A DNA stretch of 64,000 bases, taken from assembly GCA_017643365.1 (NCBI GenBank), contig JAEPNO010000013.1, positions 1 to 64,000 of the forward strand, read 5' to 3'. The DNA comes from Balneolaceae bacterium. Its GTDB lineage: Bacteria > Bacteroidota > Rhodothermia > Balneolales > Balneolaceae. Under the pieces are notes generated by a model. The model had not been told where the DNA came from. It ran no database searches and saw only the letters and a list, made by a program, of their open reading frames with translations. Shown here piece after piece: positions 15,449 to 25,120 of the stretch (positions are counted from its first letter, which is position 1; each line of letters opens with the position of its first letter). The position numbers and the translations under genes are program-made.

Positions 15449-16565
15449 AAACATCGAAACCCTTGCCATTCATAGTGGCAGTAAACATTGGTCGGGCAGT
15501 AAAGCCATTGCAGCGCCCATGGAACCTTCAACCACCTACGAACATCATGTTGAAGGGCATCAAGATGGGGATTTCATTTATTCGCGGTACGAAAACCCGA
15601 ACCGATTACAGCTGGAGCAGTTGCTGTGTTCGTTAGAGCAAGGTGAAGCCGGCGCTGCGTTTTCATCGGGTGTGGCAGCCATTACTGCGATGTTTATGAG
15701 CGTTCCAAAACATGCGCACATCATCATTCCCAACGATTTGTATCACGGTTCACGATCCATCCTTGAAAACTTCGCCGATCGGTGGGGACTTAGCTACACC
15801 AGCGTTAACACCACCGATCTCGAGGCGTATGCTGCAGCCATCAAACCGGAAACAAAACTGGCGTTGCTGGAAACTCCATCGAATCCCTTATTACTGATTA
15901 CCGATCTGGAAAAAACCATTCATGTGGCGCATCAGAAAGGTGTTCGTGTTTGCGTAGATAACACTTTTTCGACGCCCTACAATACTACCCCGATTAGCTA
16001 CGGCGCTGATTTCGTGATGCATTCTACCAGTAAATTCCTCGGTGGACATTCAGATATTTTGGGCGGTGCAATCATCGCGGCTAAAGCCGACGAACATTTC
16101 GATGCAATCAGAATGATCCAACGAAAGCAAGGCTCGGTGCCCTCTCCCTTTGATTGCTGGTTGTTGGCGAGAAGTATCCGAAGTTTTCCGCATCGGATGA
16201 GAATGCATAATCAAAATGCGTGGGAAATTGCACAGTTTTTAGCTTCTCACAAAGCCGTTCAACAAGTGTATTATCCGGGTTTATCTACCCATAACGGACA
16301 CGAAATTGCGGCGGCACAGATGAAAGGCTTCGGCGGGATGATCTCGATGTTGATTAATGGCGATCAAGAACGAGCGCTGGAAATTGTTGGTCGGGCAGAA
16401 ATTATTCGGCGGGCAACCAGTTTGGGCGGAATTGAAAGTTTGTGGGAGCATCGGCGTTCGAGTGAAGGAGATCATTCATCAACTCCGGAAAACCTGATTC
16501 GTTTCAGCGTTGGATTGGAACACATCAAAGATTTAACCGAAGACCTAAACCGTGCGTTGGCTTAG
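15435..16565 (+). CDS. PLP-dependent trans-sulfuration enzyme (cystathionine gamma-synthase/beta-lyase family)
   Basis: A 376-residue Cys/Met-metabolism enzyme of the fold-type I class. The Schiff-base lysine is K200 in HSTSKFLGGHSD, and the phosphate site includes YSRYENPN (49-56) and SSGVAA (77-82). The family makes or splits cystathionine or eliminates thiols; which reaction is used here cannot be told. The ATG at 15435 sits within the end of the toxin gene, so a displaced or internal promoter is likely. Its stop shares four bases with the convergent kinase gene. Confidence 0.88.
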   Translation: MKETKNIETLAIHSGSKHWSGSKAIAAPMEPSTTYEHHVEGHQDGDFIYSRYENPNRLQLEQLLCSLEQGEAGAAFSSGVAAITAMFMSVPKHAHIIIPNDLYHGSRSILENFADRWGLSYTSVNTTDLEAYAAAIKPETKLALLETPSNPLLLITDLEKTIHVAHQKGVRVCVDNTFSTPYNTTPISYGADFVMHSTSKFLGGHSDILGGAIIAAKADEHFDAIRMIQRKQGSVPSPFDCWLLARSIRSFPHRMRMHNQNAWEIAQFLASHKAVQQVYYPGLSTHNGHEIAAAQMKGFGGMISMLINGDQERALEIVGRAEIIRRATSLGGIESLWEHRRSSEGDHSSTPENLIRFSVGLEHIKDLTEDLNRALA

Positions 16566-17983
16566 CAATCCCGAACGGGCAAGATAATTTTAAAACTTGC
16601 CCCACCTGATTCCAGATTTGATACTTTGATAAAGCCACCGTGCTGGCGAACAATCTCGTTGGATATCGCAAGTCCTAAGCCCAGCCCGAATTCTGCACCC
16701 TGATTTTTGGTGGTAAAATTCGGTTCGAAAATACGGTCGATAATCTTTTCGGGGATGCCCGGACCATTATCGGTGATCTCAACCACAATTTTAAAATCGC
16801 TTTCTGCTTTGGTCTTGATAGTGATGTCGCCACCATTGGGAAGCACATCGCAAGCGTTAACCAAAATATTGGTCCAAACCTGATTTAATTCTCCCATTTT
16901 TCCACAGGTTTTTGGGATTTCTTTCAAATCGAGTTCCACATTCAGATATTTCAATCTATTTGAAAGGATCAGTATCGTATCGTTAATGCCTTCGCGAATG
17001 TCAATTTCTTCCCATTCGTTGTTATCGTGGCGGCTATAACTTTTGAGGCTTTTTACGAGATTTGCGATTCGCTCGCTGGCAACCTGAATGTTGTGGATAA
17101 ACTTACCCGATTCGAATTGCTGCACCATTTGATCCAGGCCAACCTTCTTTTTGTGCTTGAGGATAAGCGCCAAGGCCTCGTCGGGCATTTGGGCGAGTTT
17201 ACGAATTTGAGATCGTTCTTTAACCCAGGGAAACTGTTTTTGAATCTGGAGCATGTTCGTTCGGATATCGGTACTGCTCACGGGTTTTGATTCCAGTCCC
17301 AATTTAAAAATCTGTGAAAAGGCATCGTTCAGATGCATCTCCCCAAAGTTAGATTTCAACATTTCTGAGGAACGGAGTAGTGCCGCAGCAGGATTGTTTA
17401 CCTCGTGCGCAAAGCCGGCAACCAACTCACCCAGAGTAGCCATTTTCTCTTGATGCACCAGCTTTTGATGCGAGCTTTCCAATTGCTCATAAGCTTCTTT
17501 CAGTTGCTCGCCTTCGTCCTCAAGTTGCTTGTTCAGTGCATTCATTTTGGACTCGAGCTGCACATTTTTCTGGAAACGATCGGCCATGTTGCTAAGCATC
17601 AGTTTTTGAACCGGATTGCTCAACTTTGGGTGATTGGTCATTATCGTTTCGTACTCGTCCTGACGGATGCAAAGCGCAATGGTGTTCTGGGTGCATCTAC
17701 AGGTTGTGAGCGAATGATTACCGGTGGTAAAGGCAACCAATCCAATAAAATGTCCCGGTGAAAGTGTAATCAGATCTAGTTCGGTGCCATCCTCGCGTTG
17801 ATGATTAAGTATAACCTCACCTTCGAGCAGTAAATACAAATGTGGGATTGGATCGCCCTGCCGAAATAGAACCTCATCTTTCGAAAAAGTGCGCAGAAAT
17901 TGCTGCAACTCGGGCGATTCCGTTATGGCTCGCCGAATAAACTTCAGTAACTCCTGTCGATCTGAAAACGCTTTGGTAGGCAT
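16562..17983 (-). CDS. Soluble sensor histidine kinase with N-terminal cyclic-nucleotide-binding-like domain (second copy)
   Basis: The same architecture as the kinase at 5865-7262: cNMP-like barrel (about 25-135; RQGDPIPHLYLLLEGEV), then a coiled coil of about 50 residues (EDEGEQLKEAYEQLE), H box GFAHEVNNP (H193) and an ATPase domain with ELNQVWTNILVNACDV, DNGPGIP and GLGLGLAIS. There are no membrane segments. Its ATG overlaps the stop of the response regulator as TAATG. It is the terminal gene of the porin-transporter-regulator-kinase run. Confidence 0.92.
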   Translation of the reverse strand: MPTKAFSDRQELLKFIRRAITESPELQQFLRTFSKDEVLFRQGDPIPHLYLLLEGEVILNHQREDGTELDLITLSPGHFIGLVAFTTGNHSLTTCRCTQNTIALCIRQDEYETIMTNHPKLSNPVQKLMLSNMADRFQKNVQLESKMNALNKQLEDEGEQLKEAYEQLESSHQKLVHQEKMATLGELVAGFAHEVNNPAAALLRSSEMLKSNFGEMHLNDAFSQIFKLGLESKPVSSTDIRTNMLQIQKQFPWVKERSQIRKLAQMPDEALALILKHKKKVGLDQMVQQFESGKFIHNIQVASERIANLVKSLKSYSRHDNNEWEEIDIREGINDTILILSNRLKYLNVELDLKEIPKTCGKMGELNQVWTNILVNACDVLPNGGDITIKTKAESDFKIVVEITDNGPGIPEKIIDRIFEPNFTTKNQGAEFGLGLGLAISNEIVRQHGGFIKVSNLESGGASFKIILPVRDC

Positions 17984-18480
17984 TAGTGATCCGTAATTTT
18001 ATGCGTTCGCATGTATTCTAAAAGGCGCACGCTATCCAAAATCATCATGTATTGCATAGGATTATATCGCTGAGCCATAATGTAATTGGTAAGCTGAGCA
18101 GTCACCACCTCTTCCAGTTGTTCTTTGGTCCACGGCTTGGCAATGTAGTGGTCGAGCTGGGCATTGTTGATGGCCTGAATGGTATCTTCGAGTCCGGCCT
18201 GACCGGTAACCAATACTTTCTTAGCGTTGTGCTGTTGGTTGTTGGTTTGTAGTTCGATAAGAAAATCGACGCCATTTTGCCCGGGCATCACATGATCGCA
18301 AAGTACCAATCCAATTTCATTACCGGCAGCGTAGATATCCTCAACCACCTGCTTGGCTTCTTCCGATGAGTTCGCTGATTCGATAGGGAAATACCCCTCG
18401 AATTGCTCCAAATCGTTAACCAGAGCTTCCATCACTTCAAGTTCATCTTCAACTACAAGAATAAATATTTTTCGATCCAT
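17983..18480 (-). CDS. Single-domain response regulator
   Basis: A receiver domain of about 125 residues with acidic pair E11/D12, phospho-acceptor D62 (LCDHVMPG), T92 and K115 (IAKPW), plus a short tail of about 40 residues (NPMQYMMILDSVRLLEYM). There is no DNA-binding domain. The tail is too short for an enzymatic output. It is translationally coupled to the kinase and lies 6 nt after the transporter gene. Control by protein-protein contact is inferred. Confidence 0.9.
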   Translation of the reverse strand: MDRKIFILVVEDELEVMEALVNDLEQFEGYFPIESANSSEEAKQVVEDIYAAGNEIGLVLCDHVMPGQNGVDFLIELQTNNQQHNAKKVLVTGQAGLEDTIQAINNAQLDHYIAKPWTKEQLEEVVTAQLTNYIMAQRYNPMQYMMILDSVRLLEYMRTHKITDH

Positions 18481-18486
18481 GACTGC

Positions 18487-19887
18487 TTAATTTAGAATGA
18501 ATGGCCAGTAGAACAAGGCATAAATTACCACGAGTATGATTCCGAAAATCCCAACGGAAATGCCAGCTTTTGCCATGTTCGAGGTTTGAATGGTTCCGGT
18601 GCTCATCGCGATCGCGTTTGGAGGTGTTGAAATGGGCAGCATCATTGCCATGCTGGCGCTAACTCCAATTACCAAACTCACTATGATCAGGTTGAATCCT
18701 TCGCCGGCAACTCCCGACGTTGCTAAACTCACCGCCAGTGGGATGAGCAAAGTTGCGGTAACGGTATTGGAGAGGAAGTTACTCATCAACACCGAAACCC
18801 CCGCAAACACAACCAGCAAGCTGATGGTGCCGAATGAGCTCCATTCTATGCTACCTACTATCCATTCGGCAAGACCTGTGCTTTTCATCGAAATGCCTAA
18901 GGAGATACCGCCGGCTACTAACCAAAGTACTTCCCAAGGTAGTTTTCGAATATCTTCTTTGGTAACCACTCCACTCAGAGTTAAAAATACTACCGGAATT
19001 AAAGCAATGATCGCACTTTTAACGCTGTGGAAACTTTCGGTCACCCAGAAAAGCACAGTGGCAGCAAACGCAATATAAAGCAGAATCGCATTTCCTGAAG
19101 TGTTGAACTTTCCCGACATGTCGATTTCGATCGATTCCGCTTCAGGCTTAAACATTTTGATAAGGAGGAACCAAGTGAAGAGTAAAGCTACAACTACCAA
19201 CGGGGTGGCAAGAATCATCCACTCGCCAAAAGGGATGTTGATGCCCTGTTGAGACAAAGCGCCAATCACAACGGCGTTTGGTGGAGTACCGATGGGCGTG
19301 GCAATTCCACCGATATTCGCCGCAAACGGTATACACAAAGACAAACCAATTCTAAGTGGATCTGTTTTACCGATGCGAGCCATTATGGGAAGAATTACGG
19401 TCATCATCATAGCTGTGGTGGCAGTGTTACTCATAAAGGCAGAGAGCAAGGCGGTAACTACCATCAAACCTAAAACAATAGATCCCGGTTTTTTACCAAA
19501 TGGGGATAAGAGAATGCGAGTGAGGTTACGATCCAGATCGTATTTAACGGCTGCATCAGCAAGCACAAAACCGCCGAGAAATAAAATGATGATCGGGCTG
19601 GCTAGGGTGCCAATGAAAGCAGTGTAGTCATCCGGCGTATACTGCGCAGTGCTTTCGGGGAAAAGAAAGCCTTGCTGGCTGAGTAAAATCACCTGAAGAA
19701 ATATGACGAGCACCGAAGTTGCGTAAATCGGGAAAGGCTCGAGCATCCAGTAAGCAGCAGCTAGAAAGAAAATCCCCAAAGCTACATGTCCGGCGTCCGA
19801 CAGCCCTTCGAGCTGAAAGAAGAACGGCGAAATCAAACCCAGCAGGCCAATGGATATTCCAACTATTTGTTTAGTGTCGAGTTTCAT
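18487..19887 (-). CDS. DASS/SLC13-family anion:Na+ symporter
   Basis: A 466-residue polytopic membrane protein. Both SNT signature motifs of the divalent-anion symporter family are present: SNTATTAMM (153-161) and LSNTVTATLL near residue 370. Each is followed by the glycine/proline stretch of the substrate site (ATPIGTPPNAV; PISTPPNAIA). Substrates of the family are dicarboxylates, citrate or sulfate; the choice cannot be made here. It lies 18 nt after the porin gene and 6 nt before the regulator. Confidence 0.9.
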   Translation of the reverse strand: MKLDTKQIVGISIGLLGLISPFFFQLEGLSDAGHVALGIFFLAAAYWMLEPFPIYATSVLVIFLQVILLSQQGFLFPESTAQYTPDDYTAFIGTLASPIIILFLGGFVLADAAVKYDLDRNLTRILLSPFGKKPGSIVLGLMVVTALLSAFMSNTATTAMMMTVILPIMARIGKTDPLRIGLSLCIPFAANIGGIATPIGTPPNAVVIGALSQQGINIPFGEWMILATPLVVVALLFTWFLLIKMFKPEAESIEIDMSGKFNTSGNAILLYIAFAATVLFWVTESFHSVKSAIIALIPVVFLTLSGVVTKEDIRKLPWEVLWLVAGGISLGISMKSTGLAEWIVGSIEWSSFGTISLLVVFAGVSVLMSNFLSNTVTATLLIPLAVSLATSGVAGEGFNLIIVSLVIGVSASMAMMLPISTPPNAIAMSTGTIQTSNMAKAGISVGIFGIILVVIYALFYWPFILN

Positions 19888-19905
19888 TACTTTGATGAGT
19901 GAGTG

Positions 19906-21081
19906 TTAAAAGCTGATGGTAAATTGAGTGAGAAATTCGAAGTAATCGCAGTTTTTGATAGTAGCAAATTGTTCGCTTACATATCCTAATTGAGCTTGAA
20001 GTTTTAGTGAGTGTCCGATAAAAAAGTAATTTAACCCGGCAGATACTTTGTTTTGCTGCGTAAACTTGCCAAGCTCAGAGTGATGAATATCATCAGGGTT
20101 GAGACTACTGATCCTGGTTGTTAGCTCGAACTTATCATCTACAAAAAATCCGGCCTGAGTATAAAAACCTTCGCCACTGATTTTGTCGGCAAGATATCGC
20201 TGACCATCAACTTCCAATAGTTCATTATCTACACTTCGTTTGATGAATTCGGCATTTATCGAAAATCCATGGTACTTGAAAACAACATCGGCATATCGGT
20301 CGAAAATATCGTCTTTTGAGCCATCCCAAGCCACATTTCCGAGTTTGGTGTATGCATCTTTGTTAAAATAAAAACCGGCGCCGATACTCAATTTTGGCTT
20401 CTGTTCTTTTCGGATGTCGCTTTCAATGTAATCTCCGCCTTTGGTAAAAGCGCCAAACGGCAAGACCTCAACGCGCGACATGTACGCCCAACCACCGGGA
20501 GCCGTTTTTAGGTTTTTGCCTTCACCGTGAGTAAGCGCACCGGAGATCTTGAATTGAAAATTTGGGTTTACAGGGATGGTTCGGCGAAATCGAATACCCA
20601 AATCGTAATCGGTAAAAAAGAATCGACTTACGCTAGAGCGATCCACCATTTGTAGGTTTTTCGACGTTGTTTGAAATTGCCGAAACGTAGGCGGGAAAAA
20701 CTGTCCGAAGGTTATTTGAGTATAGCCATCGGGTTTCCAACTGTACTCGGCATTTAACAGCGTAACGCTGCCTTGATCCATCCCCAATTGTACCAGATAA
20801 TCGAGTTTGTTGTGGAATAAAAACCCACGGAAAATAGCTCGCTCTCGTCGGATAATGTATTCGCCTTGCAGATTATCTTGCTCGCTTACAATTTGTGTGA
20901 GTGCTATTTGCTGCTGAAGCCGAAATCCCACTCGGAATTCCATGAATCCATCGGGGCTGATAAAATGCACACCTTTTTCTGGGCTGACCGTTAATTGTGT
21001 CTCTCTTTCTTGTGCGTTCAATAAATTTGTGGATAAAAAACATAGCGCAAGAACTAGCCATCCACAAAAAAGCCGTTTCAT
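19906..21081 (-). CDS. Outer-membrane porin of the O/P (OprO/OprP-like) family
   Basis: Signal peptide 1-23 (LVLALCFLSTNLLNAQ), then a beta-barrel of about 365 residues with alternating aromatic strands and a C-terminal FEFLTQFTISF strand ending in phenylalanine. The family members pass phosphate, pyrophosphate or other anions. Pairing with a DASS transporter suggests outer-membrane uptake of the same anion. It is the first gene of the operon. Confidence 0.87.
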   Translation of the reverse strand: MKRLFCGWLVLALCFLSTNLLNAQERETQLTVSPEKGVHFISPDGFMEFRVGFRLQQQIALTQIVSEQDNLQGEYIIRRERAIFRGFLFHNKLDYLVQLGMDQGSVTLLNAEYSWKPDGYTQITFGQFFPPTFRQFQTTSKNLQMVDRSSVSRFFFTDYDLGIRFRRTIPVNPNFQFKISGALTHGEGKNLKTAPGGWAYMSRVEVLPFGAFTKGGDYIESDIRKEQKPKLSIGAGFYFNKDAYTKLGNVAWDGSKDDIFDRYADVVFKYHGFSINAEFIKRSVDNELLEVDGQRYLADKISGEGFYTQAGFFVDDKFELTTRISSLNPDDIHHSELGKFTQQNKVSAGLNYFFIGHSLKLQAQLGYVSEQFATIKNCDYFEFLTQFTISF

Positions 21082-21252
21082 GTTTTTTTACCTCTGTTAA
21101 ATGTATAATGGAGAAATAGCTTCGTTTCTTTCTTTTGATCAAGATTACGAGCGTTTTAAGAATATTATGTGAAGGTTTTTCAATGTGATAGAAAAGAAGC
21201 GCTTCCATCAAAAAGAAATTCTTAACCACTCAAATTTGTAGTACTTTTTGAT

Positions 21253-22173
21253 ATGATTATCGACCCGGAAATACTATCGAAACTCAGCAACATCGAGCTG
21301 CGTGCAAAAAAAATTGTAGAAGGATTTATTTCAGGATTGCATCGCAGTCCTTACCACGGGTTCTCGGTAGAGTTTGCTGAACATCGTCCGTACAACCCCG
21401 GCGATGACTTCAAGCACATCGACTGGAAAGCTTACGGCAAGAAAGAACGCTTTTATGTGAAGCAATACGAGGAGGAAACCAATCTTCGGTGTTATGTTAT
21501 GCTCGACACGTCGTCGTCGATGCTGTACAAACATTTCGGGGCGTGGAGCAAACTACGCTATGGAATTCATTTTGCAGCTTCGTTAATGTATTTGATGCAT
21601 CGCCAGCGAGATGCTTCCGGCTTGATTCCTTTCAGCGATGGGCTAGAGACCTTTATCCCCGCAAAAAGTACCTACGCGCATTTACGACAGATTTATCTTC
21701 AGCTAGAGCGGGAATTAATCAGCGAAGAAAAAAAGGATCGAGCACAACGGAAAACGGCTTCTGCCCAGGCTATTCATGAAGTTGCGAAGCGACTTAACCA
21801 TCGTAGTTTAGTGGTGATAATCACTGATTTATTCGAAAATGTGGATGAACAGGAGGCGTTGATATCAGCGCTTAAACATCTACGCCATCGCAAACACGAG
21901 GTGTTATTGTTTAATGTTTTGGAACATCGCAGCGAACGAGATCTTGCCTTTACTAATGATCGGATTGTGTTTGAAGATTTGGAAACCGGCGGCGAAATGG
22001 AGGTGATTCCATCGCAAGTACGCGCCGATTACAAAGCCACCATCGAAGAATACACCCACAAATTCCAAATGGCATGCAGTGAATTCGAAATCGATTTCGA
22101 GCAGATCGATACCGAAGGCCAATTTGATACTGCGTTGATGGCTTTTCTAAATAAGAGAAGGCGGCTAGGGTAG
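21253..22173 (+). CDS. DUF58 domain protein
   Basis: A 306-residue cytoplasmic protein. The DUF58 signature RPYNPGDDFKHIDWKAYGK lies near residue 50, followed by a von Willebrand A-like segment with LDTSSSM. Members usually work with MoxR-type AAA ATPases as chaperone-like or assembly modules. No MoxR gene lies beside it here. It is divergent from the porin operon and convergent with the SDR gene, with five bases between stops. Confidence 0.9.
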   Translation: MIIDPEILSKLSNIELRAKKIVEGFISGLHRSPYHGFSVEFAEHRPYNPGDDFKHIDWKAYGKKERFYVKQYEEETNLRCYVMLDTSSSMLYKHFGAWSKLRYGIHFAASLMYLMHRQRDASGLIPFSDGLETFIPAKSTYAHLRQIYLQLERELISEEKKDRAQRKTASAQAIHEVAKRLNHRSLVVIITDLFENVDEQEALISALKHLRHRKHEVLLFNVLEHRSERDLAFTNDRIVFEDLETGGEMEVIPSQVRADYKATIEEYTHKFQMACSEFEIDFEQIDTEGQFDTALMAFLNKRRRLG

Positions 22174-22178
22174 TTTTA

Positions 22179-22976
22179 TCAAATCACCTTACTTCGCTTT
22201 AAAATCTTATTGAGTAACCACGGCGAAATTCGCTTCATGATTAAGCCCAAGCGTTCTTTGGGGCTGGAAATGTAGATCTCTTCTTTCTCTGCTTTGATGT
22301 CGCTCCAGATGCGTTGCACCATTTCGTTGGCGTCCATTGCATCGCTATGCAAACTGCCCATTTTGCCAAACGAGCTGCCATCAGCCGTTAGCGAATTCTG
22401 GGTGATGTTGGTTTTTATTGGGCCGGGACAAACCATAGTAACCGCAATGTTGTATTCGTACATCTCTTGGCGGATGCAATCGAAAATGCCTTGTAAAGCA
22501 TGTTTACTTGCAGCGTAGCCCGACCGATATTTAGTGCCGAATTTTCCGGCCACACTGCTGGTTACGATAATCTGCCCGGATTTGCGCTCCATCATATGTG
22601 GGAGAACAAATCGTGTTAGAGCCACCGATCCAAAGAAGTTTATTTCCATCAGTCGGCGAATGGTATCCATGTCGGTTTCAGCGAATAACGAACGCTGGCT
22701 CACCCCGCCATTGTTTACTAATACATCAATTCCACCAAATAAAGTGAGCGCAGCTTGGCTTTTTTCTTCAAGGGATTTGGAGTCGGCTAAATCTAATGGG
22801 AGTACTTTTATTCGGCTATCATCTCCGCCAAGTTCAGTTTTAACACGCTCAAGCTCTTCTTTTCGCCGAGATGAGAGAATAAGATTGGCACCATCTCTAT
22901 AAAAAAAATGTGCAAAAGCTTCGCCAATCCCCGACGATGCCCCTGTTATCCAAATAGTTTTATTTTTATAGTTCAT
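22179..22976 (-). CDS. Short-chain dehydrogenase/reductase
   Basis: A 265-residue classical SDR. The NAD(P) motif is TGASSGIG (11-18), the structural motif is NNGG at 88-91 in place of NNAG, and the catalytic residues are S140 or S141, Y154 and K158 (YAASKHA). R37/R38 after the second strand suggests NADP(H). The length and motifs fit the DHRS7-like SDR group. The substrate is unknown. Confidence 0.9.
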   Translation of the reverse strand: MNYKNKTIWITGASSGIGEAFAHFFYRDGANLILSSRRKEELERVKTELGGDDSRIKVLPLDLADSKSLEEKSQAALTLFGGIDVLVNNGGVSQRSLFAETDMDTIRRLMEINFFGSVALTRFVLPHMMERKSGQIIVTSSVAGKFGTKYRSGYAASKHALQGIFDCIRQEMYEYNIAVTMVCPGPIKTNITQNSLTADGSSFGKMGSLHSDAMDANEMVQRIWSDIKAEKEEIYISSPKERLGLIMKRISPWLLNKILKRSKVI

Positions 22977-23015
22977 TCTGATAACTTTTTGCTGAACTTA
23001 ATCAATTTTACAGAC

Positions 23016-23717
23016 GTGAACACCAACCACACAATTTTACTGCTAGAAGACGAAATAGAGTCTGGCGAGATGCTGGCTAACTTTCTTGAGATAAATAGTT
23101 TCGTAGTGCATTGGGCCAAAGATGGAAAAGAAGCACTCGATATCATCGAAAACCATGCAAACGAAATAGAGTTAGCCGTGCTTGATATAATGGTGCCTTA
23201 CATGGATGGCAAAGAGATTTGTAAGCATATTCGAAAACATCCGGTTATAAACGAAATTCCTGTGCTATTTTTGACGGCTCGCGACGAAGAAAAAGATGAA
23301 ATTGAAGGCTTACAGCTTGGTGGCGATGATTACATAAAAAAACCGGCCAGTCTTAATTTGATAAAGGCGCACATCGAAACGCAGTTACGTCGGCAAAACC
23401 CTGAGAAAACACACTGGTTGCGTTACGGAAATGTGTATCTGGATACGGATGCCAATGAGATGTACATCAACGACGAGCAAGTTGACCTAACGCATACCGA
23501 ATATATTATCGCGGAGTTGATGTTTCAGCACCCAAAATTAGTGTACAGCCGGCAGGAAATTTTAGAGCACATCACCGACGAAGAGAAATATATTTTTGAC
23601 CGAACTGTGGATGTTCATATCAAAAACCTGCGTATTAAAATGAAAGACGCCGGAAAGATGATAAAAACCTACCGAGGCGTAGGTTACGGGTTTAACCGGG
23701 AGTTTATTAACTCGTGA
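23016..23717 (+). CDS. OmpR-family response regulator transcription factor
   Basis: A 233-residue protein with a receiver domain (E11/D12, phospho-acceptor D57, T87, K109) and a C-terminal winged helix (VDLTHTEYIIAELMF ... FDRTVDVHIKNLRIKM ... TYRGVGYGF). GTG at 23016 is chosen because the conserved receiver starts right after it; a start 36 codons upstream would add non-conserved sequence inside the divergent SDR gene. It overlaps the kinase gene by GTGA. Confidence 0.92.
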   Translation: MNTNHTILLLEDEIESGEMLANFLEINSFVVHWAKDGKEALDIIENHANEIELAVLDIMVPYMDGKEICKHIRKHPVINEIPVLFLTARDEEKDEIEGLQLGGDDYIKKPASLNLIKAHIETQLRRQNPEKTHWLRYGNVYLDTDANEMYINDEQVDLTHTEYIIAELMFQHPKLVYSRQEILEHITDEEKYIFDRTVDVHIKNLRIKMKDAGKMIKTYRGVGYGFNREFINS

Positions 23718-25120
23718 ACATCCAACAAAAACTAGCGCTTACCTACATTACTTTACTGTCGATTGGAGTGGTTGTGATTAGTGCCTATGCAATACTAAGC
23801 ATTCGCACTTTTTTATTGGATGAGGCCATTTCGCAATTCGAGGAAGATGCCCGAACCTTTGCGGAATCGTTAGAAGAAGAAGACGACTTTACAGATCTGT
23901 TTATTAAAACTACATTCACGGCAGACTTAACAGGCTACCAAATTGCCTTGTTTGATTCAACAGGAACCGTGTTGGTAAACGCCCCTGTGGATGCTCCCGA
24001 ATTTCAGGATTCGAGAGCGTTTCTAAATGATGATCTATTGAGCGAATTAGATCGTGATGAACAGGTGATTCTTAATGATGAAGACCTGGATCAGGTGCTC
24101 TCGTTTCACAAAATTAATCGCCAGATTACAGAAATTCGATATTTGCGAATTTCTAAAAGTAAGCAAGATTTGTATGCTGCTGCGGCTTCTATCCGACATT
24201 TGATTTACGGGGCAATGATCGGCTCCATCTTAGTAGTGATTATTGTGAGTTTCATATTTGCCCGATATCTAGGTAAACCAATCAAGCAATTGGAAGAGGC
24301 TGCTTTGGATATTGCCGATGGGAATTTGGATCGCGAGATAGATTTGGCTAGAAAAGACGAGTTTGGATCGCTTGCTAAATCGCTGAATAGCATGGCAGCG
24401 AAACTAAAAGACGATTACGAAAAGCTTAAAACCTTAAACGAAAAACAGAACGAGTTTTTTGCAGACATCGCCCATGAAGTTAGAAACCCGTTGCATACTA
24501 TTTCGGGCGCAATGGAAATGCTACAACTAGATGGATTAAGCGACGAGAAAAAAGCGCAATATTTACATACCGCCCAAAAACAAGTAGATCGGGTTGTCCG
24601 GCTTTTTCAGGATATAAAATCGTTGCAACGATACGACATGGATGAAGGGTACATCCACAAATCTACTTTTATAATTGAAGACTTAGTTACTGAAGTGGTA
24701 AAGACATATCAGCCTATTGCATCGGATAAAAACTTAGCCCTGATTTTCGATAAAACCGGTGAGCACTTAGTATTTGCAGATTATGAAAAGATGGAGCAAG
24801 TGTTGGATAATCTGGTTTCGAATGCCATCAAATACACTCACGATGGGCAAATTCAAGTGAAGTGTACTCCTCAAGAGGGAAAGGTAAACGTACAGATTAT
24901 TGATAGTGGAATTGGCATTGGAGCAGAACATTTGGATAGGCTGTTCGACCGATTTTATAGAACCGACAAAGCACGTAGCCGCGATAAAGGCGGAACCGGA
25001 CTTGGTTTAGCTGTTGTAAAGGGAATCTTGAATGCACACAACGTTGAGATTTTGGTAGAGAGCACTCCCGAGGTGGGCTCAACGTTCTACTTCTCTTTAC
25101 CAATAGAGGAAAAAGCTTAG
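23714..25120 (+). CDS. Membrane sensor histidine kinase (HAMP, HisKA, HATPase)
   Basis: Transmembrane helices near 8-30 and 162-184 enclose a periplasmic domain of about 130 residues. A HAMP linker follows (185-240), then the H box ADIAHEVRNPLH (H254) and the ATPase with DNLVSNAIKYT, DSGIGI and GTGLGLAVV. It is translationally coupled to the OmpR-type regulator. The signal sensed is unknown. The stop shares TTAG with the convergent aquaporin gene. Confidence 0.93.
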   Translation: MNIQQKLALTYITLLSIGVVVISAYAILSIRTFLLDEAISQFEEDARTFAESLEEEDDFTDLFIKTTFTADLTGYQIALFDSTGTVLVNAPVDAPEFQDSRAFLNDDLLSELDRDEQVILNDEDLDQVLSFHKINRQITEIRYLRISKSKQDLYAAAASIRHLIYGAMIGSILVVIIVSFIFARYLGKPIKQLEEAALDIADGNLDREIDLARKDEFGSLAKSLNSMAAKLKDDYEKLKTLNEKQNEFFADIAHEVRNPLHTISGAMEMLQLDGLSDEKKAQYLHTAQKQVDRVVRLFQDIKSLQRYDMDEGYIHKSTFIIEDLVTEVVKTYQPIASDKNLALIFDKTGEHLVFADYEKMEQVLDNLVSNAIKYTHDGQIQVKCTPQEGKVNVQIIDSGIGIGAEHLDRLFDRFYRTDKARSRDKGGTGLGLAVVKGILNAHNVEILVESTPEVGSTFYFSLPIEEKA

